DNA of 64,000 nucleotides from Roseovarius sp. M141 (GTDB lineage Bacteria > Pseudomonadota > Alphaproteobacteria > Rhodobacterales > Rhodobacteraceae). Shown in pieces: positions 7,487 to 16,149 of the stretch. Under the pieces are notes generated by a model. The model had not been told where the DNA came from and did not search any database. It saw only the letters and a list, made by a program, of their open reading frames with translations. The DNA is taken from the NCBI RefSeq assembly GCF_024355225.1, contig NZ_VCNH01000008.1, forward strand, positions 1,984,001 to 2,048,000, in the 5' to 3' direction. Every line of letters starts with the position of its first letter. Positions within the stretch are counted from its first letter, which is position 1. The position numbers and the translations under genes are program-made.

Positions 7487-9937
7487 ATGGCAAAACAGCT
7501 TCCTTCCCACGCGCAGGTCGTGATCATCGGCGGCGGTATTCACGGCTGTTCGGTCGCCTATCATCTGGCCAAGGAAGGCTGGAATGACGTTGTTCTGCTG
7601 GAGCGCAAACAACTGACCAGCGGCACCACCTGGCACGCCGCCGGTCTGGTCGGGCAATTGCAGGGCAGTCACAGCACAACCGCCTTTGCCAAATACGGTA
7701 TCGAACTTCTGGAGGAAATCGAGGCCGAGACCGGCCAGAATCCGGGCTATCGCCGCAGCGGCTCGATCTCGATTGCGGTCAATGACGAGCGCTACGCAGA
7801 ACTGAAGCGCAAGGCGGATTTCGCCCGCCTGTTCGGCATCGAGGCGCATGCGATGTCCACAGCAGAGATCAGCGAACGCTGGCCCCTGATGAACCCCGAA
7901 GGCGTGCTGGGCGGGATCTACATGCCCAGCGACGGATCGGCCAACCCCATCGACCTGACCACGGCGCTGGCCAAGGGCGCGCGCAAATACGGCGCCTCGA
8001 TCTTTGAGCATGTCAAGGTCGATGAGGTGCTGGTCGAGGGCGGCAAGGTGCGCGGCGTACGCACCGATCAGGGGACGATCACCGCCGATTTTGTCGTCAA
8101 CTGCGGCGGCATGTGGGCACGCGATCTGGGCCGTCAGAACGATGTCGGTGTGCCGATTCACGCGTGCGAACATTACTATCTGGTGACTGAATCCATCCCC
8201 GACCTGCCCAGCGACCTGCCGGTCCTGCGGTCATATTGCGATGGCACCTATTGGAAGGAAGACGCGGGCAAGCTGCTGTTCGGCTTTGCGCATTTTCAGG
8301 CCAAGCCTTGGGCGACCAAGGGCATATCCGAGGATTTCTGCTTCGACAGTCTGCCGTTCGTCGAGGATGACGTGATGGAAGTGCTGGAACTGGCGATGAA
8401 CCGCGTGCCGCTATTGCAGGAAACGGGGATCCGGACGTTCTTTAACGGGCCGGAAAGCTATTCCTACGATGGGCGCTTCACGCTTGGCCCGGCGCCGGAT
8501 ATCGATGGGTATTTCGTGCTGGCAGGGGTGAACTCTACCGGCATTCAATCCGGTCCCGGCGCAGGCAAGGCGCTGGCGGACTGGATCATGAAAGGCCATG
8601 CGCCAATGGACCTGTCCGAAATGGACCCGGCGCGCTGCGAGGAATTCCAGGCCCGCGATCCCTATTTGCAGGAACGTTGCCCCGAAACGCTGGTGCTGAC
8701 CTATGCCATGCATTGGCCGAACCGGCAGCGCGAAACCCTGCGCAATCTGCGCCGCACGCCCTTCCATCACGCGCTGAAAGCGCGCGGCGCCTGCTTTGCC
8801 GAATTGCAGGGCTGGGAGCGGCCGGGCTGGTTCGCGACCGAAGGCATGACACCGGAATACGAATACAGCTTCGGGCGGCAGAACTGGTTCGACTGCGCCA
8901 TGGCCGAACAGAAGGCGGCCCGCGAGGCGGTCGCGATGATCGACTATTCGATGCTGGGCAAGCTGATGGTCGAAGGCGCGGATGCCGAGGCGTTTCTGCA
9001 ACGGGTTTGCACCAACGACATGGCGATGCCAGTGGGCCGCGTTGCCTACACCCTGATGCTGAACGAGCGCGGCGGAATCGAAAGCGACGTGACCGTCGCC
9101 CGCCACGGTGATAATTCCTACATGGTCATGAGTTCGATCTCGCACACCCGGCGCGACTACCTGCACCTGCGCCGCAATATCGCCGCGGGCGAAGATGTGC
9201 GGCTGCGTGACACCACGTCCGCCTTCGGTGTGCTGGGCCTGATGGGACCAAAGAGCCGCGACGTGCTGGCCGAAGTCTCCGGTATCGACCTGTCGAACGC
9301 TGCGTTCCCGTTCAACAGCTTGCAGAGTTTCCACATCGGCCACGCAAAAGTGACCGCGCAGCGCCTGTCCTATTCGGGCGAGTTGGGCTGGGAAATCTTC
9401 GTGACCCCGGATTTTGCCGAACACGTATTCGAGGTGCTCGAGGCGGCGGGTCAAAAACATGGTCTGCGGCTGATCGGCGGCGAGGCGCTGAATGCGCTGC
9501 GCCTCGAAAAGGGCTTCCTGCATTGGGGTCATGATATGGCCTATACCGAAGCGCCGCACCAGATCGGCCTGGGGTTCGTCTGCAAGCCAAACAAGGCAAT
9601 CCCCTTCATCGGGCGCGACGCGTACCTGGCCCGGAAGGCGGAAAACAAGGGGCCATTCCTGTGCTTCGTCAAGCTCGATGACCCTGCGCCGCTTCTGCAT
9701 CACAACGAACCGCTGCTGCGGGATGGCAACGTGGCGGGCTATGTGACGGCCGGGGCCTATGGCAACACCGTCGGCTCTGCGGTCGGCCTGTGCTTTCTGT
9801 CTTTGCCGGACGGCGCAACATCCAAACAGGATCTGGCGAATGGAACCTACACGGTCCTTGTCGAGGGGCAAGAGAGTCCCGCGACGGTCAGCCTCGCCCC
9901 GTTCTACGATCCCAAGAGCCAGCGCATGCTTGCGTGA
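7487..9937 (+). CDS. Dimethylglycine dehydrogenase-like FAD / GCV_T fusion protein
   Basis: An 816-aa protein. The N-terminal DAO-type FAD domain has the dinucleotide motif VVIIGGGIHGCSVAYHL and the WHAAG segment that carries the covalent-FAD histidine in this family. The C-terminal half is a GCV_T aminomethyltransferase-like folate domain (from about residue 420, with RLEKGFLHWGHDM near the end). Family members oxidatively remove N-methyl groups (dimethylglycine, sarcosine) and transfer formaldehyde to tetrahydrofolate. The ATG at 7487 has AAAGG about 10 bp upstream; a TTG at 7478 is less likely. It follows the EutA-like gene by 27 bp in the same operon. Confidence 0.8.
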   Translation: MAKQLPSHAQVVIIGGGIHGCSVAYHLAKEGWNDVVLLERKQLTSGTTWHAAGLVGQLQGSHSTTAFAKYGIELLEEIEAETGQNPGYRRSGSISIAVNDERYAELKRKADFARLFGIEAHAMSTAEISERWPLMNPEGVLGGIYMPSDGSANPIDLTTALAKGARKYGASIFEHVKVDEVLVEGGKVRGVRTDQGTITADFVVNCGGMWARDLGRQNDVGVPIHACEHYYLVTESIPDLPSDLPVLRSYCDGTYWKEDAGKLLFGFAHFQAKPWATKGISEDFCFDSLPFVEDDVMEVLELAMNRVPLLQETGIRTFFNGPESYSYDGRFTLGPAPDIDGYFVLAGVNSTGIQSGPGAGKALADWIMKGHAPMDLSEMDPARCEEFQARDPYLQERCPETLVLTYAMHWPNRQRETLRNLRRTPFHHALKARGACFAELQGWERPGWFATEGMTPEYEYSFGRQNWFDCAMAEQKAAREAVAMIDYSMLGKLMVEGADAEAFLQRVCTNDMAMPVGRVAYTLMLNERGGIESDVTVARHGDNSYMVMSSISHTRRDYLHLRRNIAAGEDVRLRDTTSAFGVLGLMGPKSRDVLAEVSGIDLSNAAFPFNSLQSFHIGHAKVTAQRLSYSGELGWEIFVTPDFAEHVFEVLEAAGQKHGLRLIGGEALNALRLEKGFLHWGHDMAYTEAPHQIGLGFVCKPNKAIPFIGRDAYLARKAENKGPFLCFVKLDDPAPLLHHNEPLLRDGNVAGYVTAGAYGNTVGSAVGLCFLSLPDGATSKQDLANGTYTVLVEGQESPATVSLAPFYDPKSQRMLA

Positions 9938-9948
9938 CAGAGTTTCAG

Positions 9949-9987
9949 ATGTTCACAGCGCGCGGATTATGCGTGCGCTGTGAACAT
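9949..9987. terminator. Large hairpin after the DMGDH-like gene
   Basis: A 16-bp stem with a single mismatch: ATGTTCACAGCGCGCG at 9949-9964 against CGTGCGCTGTGAACAT at 9972-9987, with a 7-nt loop. It starts 12 bp after the stop codon. There is no T-run, so it may be a 3'-end stabiliser or a weak terminator rather than a classical one. Confidence 0.45.
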
Positions 9988-10167
9988 GAAGGCCCACGTT
10001 CAATCCCCAGCACGCCTGAAATGCATGTCTTTGCGCAAACCGCCGTCAATCGTGTTTGACCCGGGGCCCCAACTCTTACACAGCTTATCGCTACGACCGA
10101 GATCACGGTTATAATCGACACGCTCTCCGAACGCCCTTGTGTTGGGGGCGATTGAAGCAAGGGGATG

Positions 10168-10200
10168 GCTGGGGAGACAAGAGAGCCTCCCCGGCTTTTT
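10168..10200 (+). terminator. Rho-independent terminator
   Basis: A 9-bp stem with one T-G wobble (GCTGGGGAG at 10168-10176 against CTCCCCGGC at 10187-10195) is followed by TTTTT at 10196-10200. The orientation fits termination of + strand transcription before the convergent UPF0173 gene. Confidence 0.55.
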
Positions 10201-10226
10201 CCTGGTTCAAATACCCAATTGCGACG

Positions 10227-10919
10227 TCAGAGATCAATTGCCTCCAGAACCTGTGGTTCGATCACGTTTACGCCGGGCAGGGCAGCCACCAGCGTATCCG
10301 CGGTTTGTTCTAGTACGTCGAAGGTGCGGTAATGGCAGGGAATGACGGTCTTGAAATCAAAGAACGTCTTGGCGGCATAGGCCGCGCGGCGCATGTCCAT
10401 CGTGAAATGACCGCCTGCGCAGAGGATGCCGACCTCGGGCGCGTGCAGTGCCTGAAAGACACCCATGTCGGCCATGACGTCCGTATCGCCGCTGACATAG
10501 ATCTTGCGACCGCCGTGCTCGATCATGTAGCCACATTCGCTGCCGACTGCGACGGGGCCATCCTTGCCCGCAACGCTGCTGGAATGGGTGGCGTGGACCA
10601 TCGTCACGCGCACGCCGCCCAGATCAACGGTGCCGCCCTTGTTGAAGCCAACCGTCTTGATGCCTTCATTCTCAGCCCAATGGTTCATCAGGTCGAACTG
10701 GCCGACAACCGGAATTTTCAGCTTGCGCGACAGATCCAGCGTATCGCTGGCATGATCGAAATGTGCGTGGGTCAGCAGGATATGCGTGGCGCCCGTGGTC
10801 GCCTCGTCGCGGCGCGCCTCGGGCAGCATCGGGTTGCCGCTCAGCCATGGGTCAATAAGTAGCGTTTGCCCGCCCCATTCGATTCGAAACGAACTGTGTC
10901 CAAGCCAGATGATCTTCAT
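10227..10919 (-). CDS. UPF0173 metal-dependent hydrolase (metallo-beta-lactamase fold)
   Basis: A 230-aa protein of the UPF0173/YtkL type. The metallo-beta-lactamase motif HAHFDH is clear, with further likely ligands in MVHATHSSS, YVSGDTDV and IPCHYRTF. The physiological substrate of the family is not known. The ATG at 10919 has a GGAGG about 9 bp upstream. It faces away from gatC, leaving a 137-bp divergent promoter region. Confidence 0.85.
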   Translation of the reverse strand: MKIIWLGHSSFRIEWGGQTLLIDPWLSGNPMLPEARRDEATTGATHILLTHAHFDHASDTLDLSRKLKIPVVGQFDLMNHWAENEGIKTVGFNKGGTVDLGGVRVTMVHATHSSSVAGKDGPVAVGSECGYMIEHGGRKIYVSGDTDVMADMGVFQALHAPEVGILCAGGHFTMDMRRAAYAAKTFFDFKTVIPCHYRTFDVLEQTADTLVAALPGVNVIEPQVLEAIDL

Positions 10920-11056
10920 GTGTTTTGCCTCCAAGGTGTTCGACCGACGCTATCACAGCGCGCGGCGCGCGCCACCGGTTCCCGCCGCGATACTTGCACC
11001 CGAACCGGGGCGGCGCTAAACGCTGACTTGACGCTCACATCCAGAGGACCGCCCCC

Positions 11057-11344
11057 ATGTCCATCGACACAAGCACCGCCGCGCGCGTGGCCAAACTGGC
11101 CCGCATCCGCGTCGAAGCTGACGCGCTGCCGGCACTGGCCGCCGAATTCAACACCATTCTCGGCTTTATCGAACAACTGGGCGAGGTGGATGTAGACGGG
11201 GTCGCGCCGATGACGTCGGTTACGCCCATGCGCCTGCCGCGCCGCGCCGATGAGGTGACGGATGGCGGCCAGCAGGCCAAGGTATTGTCGAACGCGCCCG
11301 ACGCGCGCGAGGGGTTTTTTGCCGTGCCGAAGGTGGTGGAATGA
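11057..11344 (+). CDS. gatC: Asp-tRNA(Asn)/Glu-tRNA(Gln) amidotransferase subunit C
   Basis: A 95-aa protein with the typical GatC start ([13 protein letters not shown]) and the [19 protein letters not shown] linker. GatC is the small chaperone subunit that stabilises GatA and GatB in the enzyme that converts mischarged Glu-tRNA(Gln) and Asp-tRNA(Asn). A GAGGA ribosome-binding site precedes the ATG. The stop overlaps the gatA start by 4 bp (ATGA). No gatB follows, so it must lie elsewhere. Confidence 0.93.
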   Translation: MSIDTSTAARVAKLARIRVEADALPALAAEFNTILGFIEQLGEVDVDGVAPMTSVTPMRLPRRADEVTDGGQQAKVLSNAPDAREGFFAVPKVVE

Positions 11345-12831
11345 TGTCCGATCTTAATACGCTTACAATCGCCGAGGCCCGCGATCAGCTGCGGAAGGGC
11401 GATATCACCAGCGCCGAGCTGACGGATGCCTGCCTGACAGCCATCAGTGGTGCAGGCGCGCTGAACGCCTTCGTGCACGACACGCCCCAGATGGCGCGCG
11501 ACATGGCCGCCGCTGCGGATGTTCGACTGCGGGCGGGCGATGCGCCGGGCATGTGCGGTATTCCGCTGGGCATCAAGGATCTGTTCTGCACCAAGGGCGT
11601 GCCAAGTCAGGCCGCCAGCGGCATATTGGAAGGCTTTACCCCGGAATACGAATCGACCGTCACGTCCAAGCTGTTCGGTGCGGGCGCCGTCATGCTGGGC
11701 AAGCTGAACATGGACGAATTCGCCATGGGTTCCAGCACCGAAACCAGCGTTTACGGCAATGCTGTCAATCCGTGGCGCCGCACCGGTGACGATACCCCGC
11801 TGACGCCGGGCGGCTCGTCCGGTGGCTCGGCCGCCGCTGTGGCTGCCGATCTGTGCCTGGGCGCGACGGGGACCGATACGGGCGGGTCGATCCGCCAGCC
11901 AGCCGCCTTTAGCGGCATCACCGGGATCAAGCCGACCTATGGACGCTGTTCGCGCTGGGGGGTGGTCGCCTATGCCTCCAGCCTTGATCAGGCGGGACCG
12001 ATGACCAAGACGGTGCGCGATTCCGCGATCATGCTGGGCGCGATGTGCGGCCATGATCCCAAGGACTCCACCAGCGCCGACATGGCGGTGCCGGATTTCG
12101 AGGCGGCGCTGTCCGGTGACATATCCGGCAAGGTCATCGGCATCCCCAAGGAATACCGCATGGACGGGATGAACGCCGAGATCGAAAAGCTCTGGGCAGA
12201 TGGCACCGCGATGCTGAAGGATGCCGGCGCCGAGGTGCGCGACATTTCCCTGCCGCACACCAAATACGCGCTGCCTGCCTATTACGTGATCGCGCCTGCC
12301 GAGGCATCCAGCAACCTCGCGCGCTATGACGGCGTGCGCTATGGCCACCGCGCCACGCTGGCGCCGGGCGACGGCATCACCGAGATGTACGAGAAGACCC
12401 GCGCCGAGGGGTTCGGCCCCGAGGTGCAGCGCCGCGTCATGGTGGGCACTTATGTGCTGTCCGCAGGCTTCTACGACGCCTATTACAACCGCGCGCGCAA
12501 GGTGCGCACGCTGATCAAGCGCGATTTTGAACAGGTGTTCGAGGATGGCGTCGACGCCATCCTGGCGCCCGCCACCCCCAGCGCCGCCTTCGGTCTGGGC
12601 GAAATGGCCAGCACTGATCCGGTGCAGATGTATCTGAACGATGTGTTTACCGTGACGGTCAATCTGGCCGGCCTTCCGGGCATCACGGTGCCTGCCGGGC
12701 AGGACGCGCAGGGGCTGCCCTTGGGGCTGCAACTGATCGGACGGCCATGGGAAGAGGGCGATCTGCTGAATTGCGCCTACGCGCTGGAGCGGTCCGCCGG
12801 ATTTGTAGCCAAGCCTGACAAATGGTGGTAA
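11341..12831 (+). CDS. gatA: Asp-tRNA(Asn)/Glu-tRNA(Gln) amidotransferase subunit A
   Basis: A 496-aa amidase-signature protein. The catalytic Lys-cisSer-Ser triad maps to Lys79 ([10 protein letters not shown]), Ser159 ([11 protein letters not shown]) and Ser183 (TGGSIRQPA), with the same spacing as in characterised GatA. The enzyme hydrolyses glutamine to supply ammonia for tRNA transamidation. It overlaps gatC by 4 bp. Two consecutive ATG codons open the gene; the first overlaps the gatC stop. Confidence 0.95.
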   Translation: MMSDLNTLTIAEARDQLRKGDITSAELTDACLTAISGAGALNAFVHDTPQMARDMAAAADVRLRAGDAPGMCGIPLGIKDLFCTKGVPSQAASGILEGFTPEYESTVTSKLFGAGAVMLGKLNMDEFAMGSSTETSVYGNAVNPWRRTGDDTPLTPGGSSGGSAAAVAADLCLGATGTDTGGSIRQPAAFSGITGIKPTYGRCSRWGVVAYASSLDQAGPMTKTVRDSAIMLGAMCGHDPKDSTSADMAVPDFEAALSGDISGKVIGIPKEYRMDGMNAEIEKLWADGTAMLKDAGAEVRDISLPHTKYALPAYYVIAPAEASSNLARYDGVRYGHRATLAPGDGITEMYEKTRAEGFGPEVQRRVMVGTYVLSAGFYDAYYNRARKVRTLIKRDFEQVFEDGVDAILAPATPSAAFGLGEMASTDPVQMYLNDVFTVTVNLAGLPGITVPAGQDAQGLPLGLQLIGRPWEEGDLLNCAYALERSAGFVAKPDKWW

Positions 12832-12859
12832 TGCGCAGAACGCAGTAAGCGAGGCGAAA

Positions 12860-13594
12860 GTGAACAAGCGATTTCTGATGGCAAGCGCAGCCCTTTTGGC
12901 ATTGGCCGCGTGCGGAACCTCCATTCCCGAAAATGCGCCCGATAGCGGCGCGGGCGTCGGTCTTGGCAGCTATAGCGACTATGAGGCGCGGCAGGCAGCG
13001 CGCGATGCGCAGTTGTCCGGCGCAGCCCTTCCCGCGCCGGACGTGGTCAGCAGCCAGCCGCTGGGCGGTAGCGATGCCGACGATATCGTCGCGCAGACAC
13101 GCGCAGCACTGGGCAGCGACTCCGCAGATCTGGCCGTCAGTTCCGACACGTCCATCGCGCAGACCGACCCCGGCAACCCGGTGCCGCAGACCACCAACAG
13201 TTCCGGCATTTCGGTCGAGAACAACTTTGACGTCGTCAGTTCGCAACGCACGATCGAGGATGACGCTGCGCGCGTCGCCGCTGCGCGCCAGCAATATCAG
13301 GTTGCCTCGGTTCAGTCGCTGACCGGCCGCAGTGGCGACGAGGGCCCCAATATCGTGGCCTATGCGCTGAGCAGCAAGCATGCGCCGGGCACTCAGCTGT
13401 ACAAGCGTATCGGACTGAGCAAGCAGTCCAAATCCGAGCGCAATTGCGCAGGATACTCCGGCCCGGATCTGGCGCAGATCGCGTTTCTGGAGAAGGGCGG
13501 GCCCGAGCGGGATCGTCTGGGGCTGGATCCTGACGGCGACGGGTTTGCCTGTGGCTGGGACCCGCGTCCGTTCCGCAAGGCCGCCGGCGGCTGA
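12860..13594 (+). CDS. Lipoprotein with C-terminal Excalibur-like domain
   Basis: A 244-aa protein with a lipoprotein signal peptide. Hydrophobic residues lead to the lipobox LAAC, with Cys18 the lipidation site. A long low-complexity Ala/Ser/Asp-rich linker follows. The C-terminal ~45 residues (NCAGYSGPDLAQ to DPDGDGFACGWDP) resemble the calcium-binding Excalibur domain, with two cysteines that could form a disulfide. It therefore probably sits in the inner or outer membrane facing the periplasm. It is followed at once by an AmpD-like amidase, which hints at a cell-envelope role. No specific function is known. Confidence 0.8.
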   Translation: MNKRFLMASAALLALAACGTSIPENAPDSGAGVGLGSYSDYEARQAARDAQLSGAALPAPDVVSSQPLGGSDADDIVAQTRAALGSDSADLAVSSDTSIAQTDPGNPVPQTTNSSGISVENNFDVVSSQRTIEDDAARVAAARQQYQVASVQSLTGRSGDEGPNIVAYALSSKHAPGTQLYKRIGLSKQSKSERNCAGYSGPDLAQIAFLEKGGPERDRLGLDPDGDGFACGWDPRPFRKAAGG

Positions 13595-13598
13595 AACC

Positions 13599-14315
13599 GT
13601 GACCGCACACGAGGTTAGTACCCCCGCAGTGCCTGCGGTGCTCTGGCAACCGTCCCCGAATTACGGCGCGCGCAGAGATGGCGCGCGCCCCGACATCCTG
13701 TTGCTGCATTTTACCAACATGGCAACAGCCGAAGCCGCCGTCACGCGCCTGTGCGACCCCGGTGCTGGCGTGTCCTGCCATTACGTCATCGGCGAGAATG
13801 GCCGTCTGTGGCAGCTGGTTGGTGAAGCGCAGCGCGCATGGCATGCCGGGCAGGGCAGTTGGGGCGATGTGGCCGAGGTCAATTCCCGCTCTATCGGGAT
13901 CGAACTGGCCAGTCGCGGCACTCATCCTTTTCCTCAGCCCCAGATGCGTGTATTGGAGATGCTGACGCGCGGTATCATGGCGCGCTGGCATATTCCACCC
14001 GAGCGCGTGATTGGCCACTCGGACGTGGCGCCGGATCGCAAGGATGATCCCGGCCCGCATTTCGACTGGCGGCGTCTGGCATTGCAGGGGCTGGCCGTCT
14101 GGCCAGAGGCGGGTGCATCCGCCGATGCTGCGGCGTTTCGGGAATTGGCCGGACAGGTCGGCTATGGCGCGCAGTTCAGCGACGCCGAGGTGCTGACCGC
14201 CCTGCGCCTGCGCTGGCGTCCATGGGCGTGCGGGCCGCTGGAGGTTGCGGACATGGCGGTGCTGGCCAATATCGCCGCGCGGTTTCCCGTTGACCGGAGC
14301 GGGCGGGGCGCTTAA
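13599..14315 (+). CDS. AmpD-like N-acetylmuramoyl-L-alanine amidase
   Basis: A 238-aa amidase_2 domain protein. Likely zinc ligands are His in LLLHFTNM and His/Asp in IGHSDVAPDRKDDPG, the AmpD pattern. It cleaves the lactyl amide bond between MurNAc and L-Ala in muropeptides. No signal peptide is visible, which fits a cytosolic AmpD role in cell-wall recycling. The start is taken as the GTG at 13599; the longer upstream frame would read back into the lipoprotein gene. It starts 4 bp after that gene ends. Confidence 0.82.
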   Translation: MTAHEVSTPAVPAVLWQPSPNYGARRDGARPDILLLHFTNMATAEAAVTRLCDPGAGVSCHYVIGENGRLWQLVGEAQRAWHAGQGSWGDVAEVNSRSIGIELASRGTHPFPQPQMRVLEMLTRGIMARWHIPPERVIGHSDVAPDRKDDPGPHFDWRRLALQGLAVWPEAGASADAAAFRELAGQVGYGAQFSDAEVLTALRLRWRPWACGPLEVADMAVLANIAARFPVDRSGRGA

Positions 14316-14324
14316 CTGGCACCT

Positions 14325-14749
14325 GCGCGGAGGGCCGGATGGCCGCTTTGGCAGGGGCAACCCTGCCGGGGAGGAAAGTCCGGACTCCACAAGACAACGG
14401 TGCCGGGTAACGCCCGGCCGGGGTAACCCGAGGGAAAGCGCCACAGAAAAGAAACCGCTTTCGCAGATCGCTCGCGATCAGCTTGAGTAAGGGTGAAACG
14501 GTGGGGTAAGAGCCCACCGCGGGTCTGGCAACAGCGCCGGCACGGCAAGCCCCACCGGGAGCAATGCCAAATAGGGACCGCGCGCGGGGCAGGTCGGGTA
14601 CGCCCGATACCGTCCGCAGGCACGTCTTGGCCCGACGGTCCGGGTTGGCAGCCAAAGGGGCGGTGGTAACATCGTCTTTAGATGAATGGTCATCCAGGGG
14701 CAGGTTTCGGCCCGCTCTGGACAGAATCCGGCTTATAGGCCCTCCGCGC
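14325..14749 (+). ncRNA. rnpB: RNase P RNA (class A)
   Basis: The M1-type RNA is recognised by the universally conserved 5' block around 14371 (GAGGAAAGTCCGGACTCC), the internal AGGGTGAAACGGTGGGGTAAGAG-like region around 14490 and the 3' block ACAGAATCCGGCTTAT at 14721-14736. The P1 helix closes exactly: GCGCGGAGGGCC at 14325-14336 pairs with GGCCCTCCGCGC at 14738-14749. The RNA is the catalytic part of RNase P, which matures tRNA 5' ends. It begins directly after the amidase gene. Confidence 0.95.
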
Positions 14750-14974
14750 GTTTTGGCCTTTGTTGCAGATAATTCTGCGAATTTTCCGGCGCCGCCCAGC
14801 CAGAGATGGCAGCGGGGCGTAGAGATGAGCGGATTTGGGTATTTGGGCCAAGAAAAAACCGGGGCGCGGGGCTGCCTATATGGTGTAATGGCGGTTGACT
14901 CGGGGCGTAGCGGGGTTAAAAGGCAGACAAATGTATTCACCGGCAGCGCGGCTGCCCGGCGCAGGAGATGAAAA

Positions 14975-15142
14975 ATGGCGAAGCCGACCACAATCAAGAT
15001 CCGCCTGAACTCGACCGCGGGCACCGGCCACTTCTACGTGACCAAGAAAAACGCGCGCACCATGACCGAGAAGATGGCGATCAAGAAATACGACCCCGTC
15101 GTGCGCAAGCATGTCGAGTACAAGGAAGGCAAGATCAAGTAA
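14975..15142 (+). CDS. rpmG: 50S ribosomal protein L33
   Basis: A 55-aa protein beginning [18 protein letters not shown] and ending VEYKEGKIK, a full-length L33. It belongs to the form without the zinc-binding CxxC pairs, which is usual in alphaproteobacteria. GGAG lies at 14964-14967, 7 bp before the ATG. A strong terminator follows 25 bp after the stop, so it is probably transcribed on its own. Confidence 0.95.
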   Translation: MAKPTTIKIRLNSTAGTGHFYVTKKNARTMTEKMAIKKYDPVVRKHVEYKEGKIK

Positions 15143-15167
15143 GATCTGCTGAAGCCTTGTGAGTTTG

Positions 15168-15198
15168 AAAAGCCGCGCCGGTTCTGCGCGGCTTTTTT
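15168..15198 (+). terminator. Rho-independent terminator of rpmG
   Basis: AAAAGCCGCGC at 15168-15178 pairs with GCGCGGCTTTT at 15186-15196, and the T-run continues to 15198. This is a classical intrinsic terminator. Confidence 0.9.
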
Positions 15199-15337
15199 GT
15201 TTTTCAGCCGGACTCCTTGCCTGTCCGAATTTCGCTGATCCACGATGGCGCGAAAACAGTGGGAAAGGTGCCTGAAGCGAGGGTTTCTCAAGGCGCCGGG
15301 GCAAGGATAGGCCCGAAGCCGAGTGAGAGGTAAAGCG

Positions 15338-16093
15338 ATGCCTACCGAAAAACCCCAGCCGGCCTTCGTGCTGGTGCGCCCACAGATGGGCGAGAATATC
15401 GGCGCAGCAGCGCGCGCGATGTGGAATTTCGGCCTGGACCGGATGCGCGTCGTCGCGCCGCGCGACGGCTGGCCCAATCCCAGCGCCGTGGCAATGGCCA
15501 GCGGGGCGGGCCGCCTTCTGGACGAGGCGCTGCTGCTGGACGATCTGCCCGGTGCGTTGGGCGATTGCCACTATGTCTATGCGACGACCGCGCGGGGGCG
15601 CGAACTGACCAAGCCGATCCTTAGCCCCGAAGAGGCGATGCGCGATGCCGCCCTGCGCATATCCCAAGGGCAAAAGGTCGCCGTGATGTTTGGGCCCGAG
15701 CGGGCAGGACTGGAAAATGACGATGTAGTGCGCGCCAATGCGATCATCACCGTGCCGGTCAATCCCGATTTTCCCAGCCTCAATCTGGCCCAATGCGTCC
15801 TGCTGACCGCTTATGAGTGGCGCCGTGCGGCGGGCGCGATCCCTGAGGGGCGCGTGCATATGCACAACACTCAATGGGCCGACCAGATCGAGATCGAGGC
15901 GCTGGCGACGCATTACGACGCGCGGATGGGCGAGGCCGGGTTCTTCTTCCCCGATCACAAGGCCGCCAACATGCGCCAGACCTTGCGCAACTTCTGGTCG
16001 CGCATGCCATTGACGCAGGCCGATACGCGTCTGCTGCACGGAATTCTGCGCCAGATGGTCCGCTGGAAGGATCGCGGGGACGGCGGCGCTTGA
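15338..16093 (+). CDS. trmJ: tRNA/rRNA (cytidine/uridine-2'-O-)-methyltransferase TrmJ family
   Basis: A 251-aa SpoU/TrmH-type (SPOUT) methyltransferase. The knot motifs VRPQMGENIGAAARAMWNFG, FGPERAGLENDDV and SLNLAQCVLLTAYE are present. TrmJ methylates the ribose at tRNA position 32 using SAM. The ATG at 15338 follows an AGAGGTAAAG ribosome-binding site; a GTG at 15323 is in frame but less likely. It probably shares transcription with ctaA downstream. Confidence 0.85.
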   Translation: MPTEKPQPAFVLVRPQMGENIGAAARAMWNFGLDRMRVVAPRDGWPNPSAVAMASGAGRLLDEALLLDDLPGALGDCHYVYATTARGRELTKPILSPEEAMRDAALRISQGQKVAVMFGPERAGLENDDVVRANAIITVPVNPDFPSLNLAQCVLLTAYEWRRAAGAIPEGRVHMHNTQWADQIEIEALATHYDARMGEAGFFFPDHKAANMRQTLRNFWSRMPLTQADTRLLHGILRQMVRWKDRGDGGA

Positions 16094-16149
16094 AGGGGCG
16101 GGGCGCGCGCATTAATGTTCCCCAGCGACCGATCTGAGGAGTGTCAGCA

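Noticed and set aside
8411..9871. A 486-codon - strand frame opposite the DMGDH-like gene
   Set aside because: Antisense shadow of a clear FAD/GCV_T protein; composition is His/Arg/Gln-rich without motifs.
11035..12924. A 629-codon - strand frame opposite gatC and gatA
   Set aside because: Spans two genes with definite families and shows no domain of its own.
14968..15162. A 64-codon frame over rpmG in another phase
   Set aside because: The L33 frame at 14975-15142 has the full family sequence, a ribosome-binding site and a terminator.
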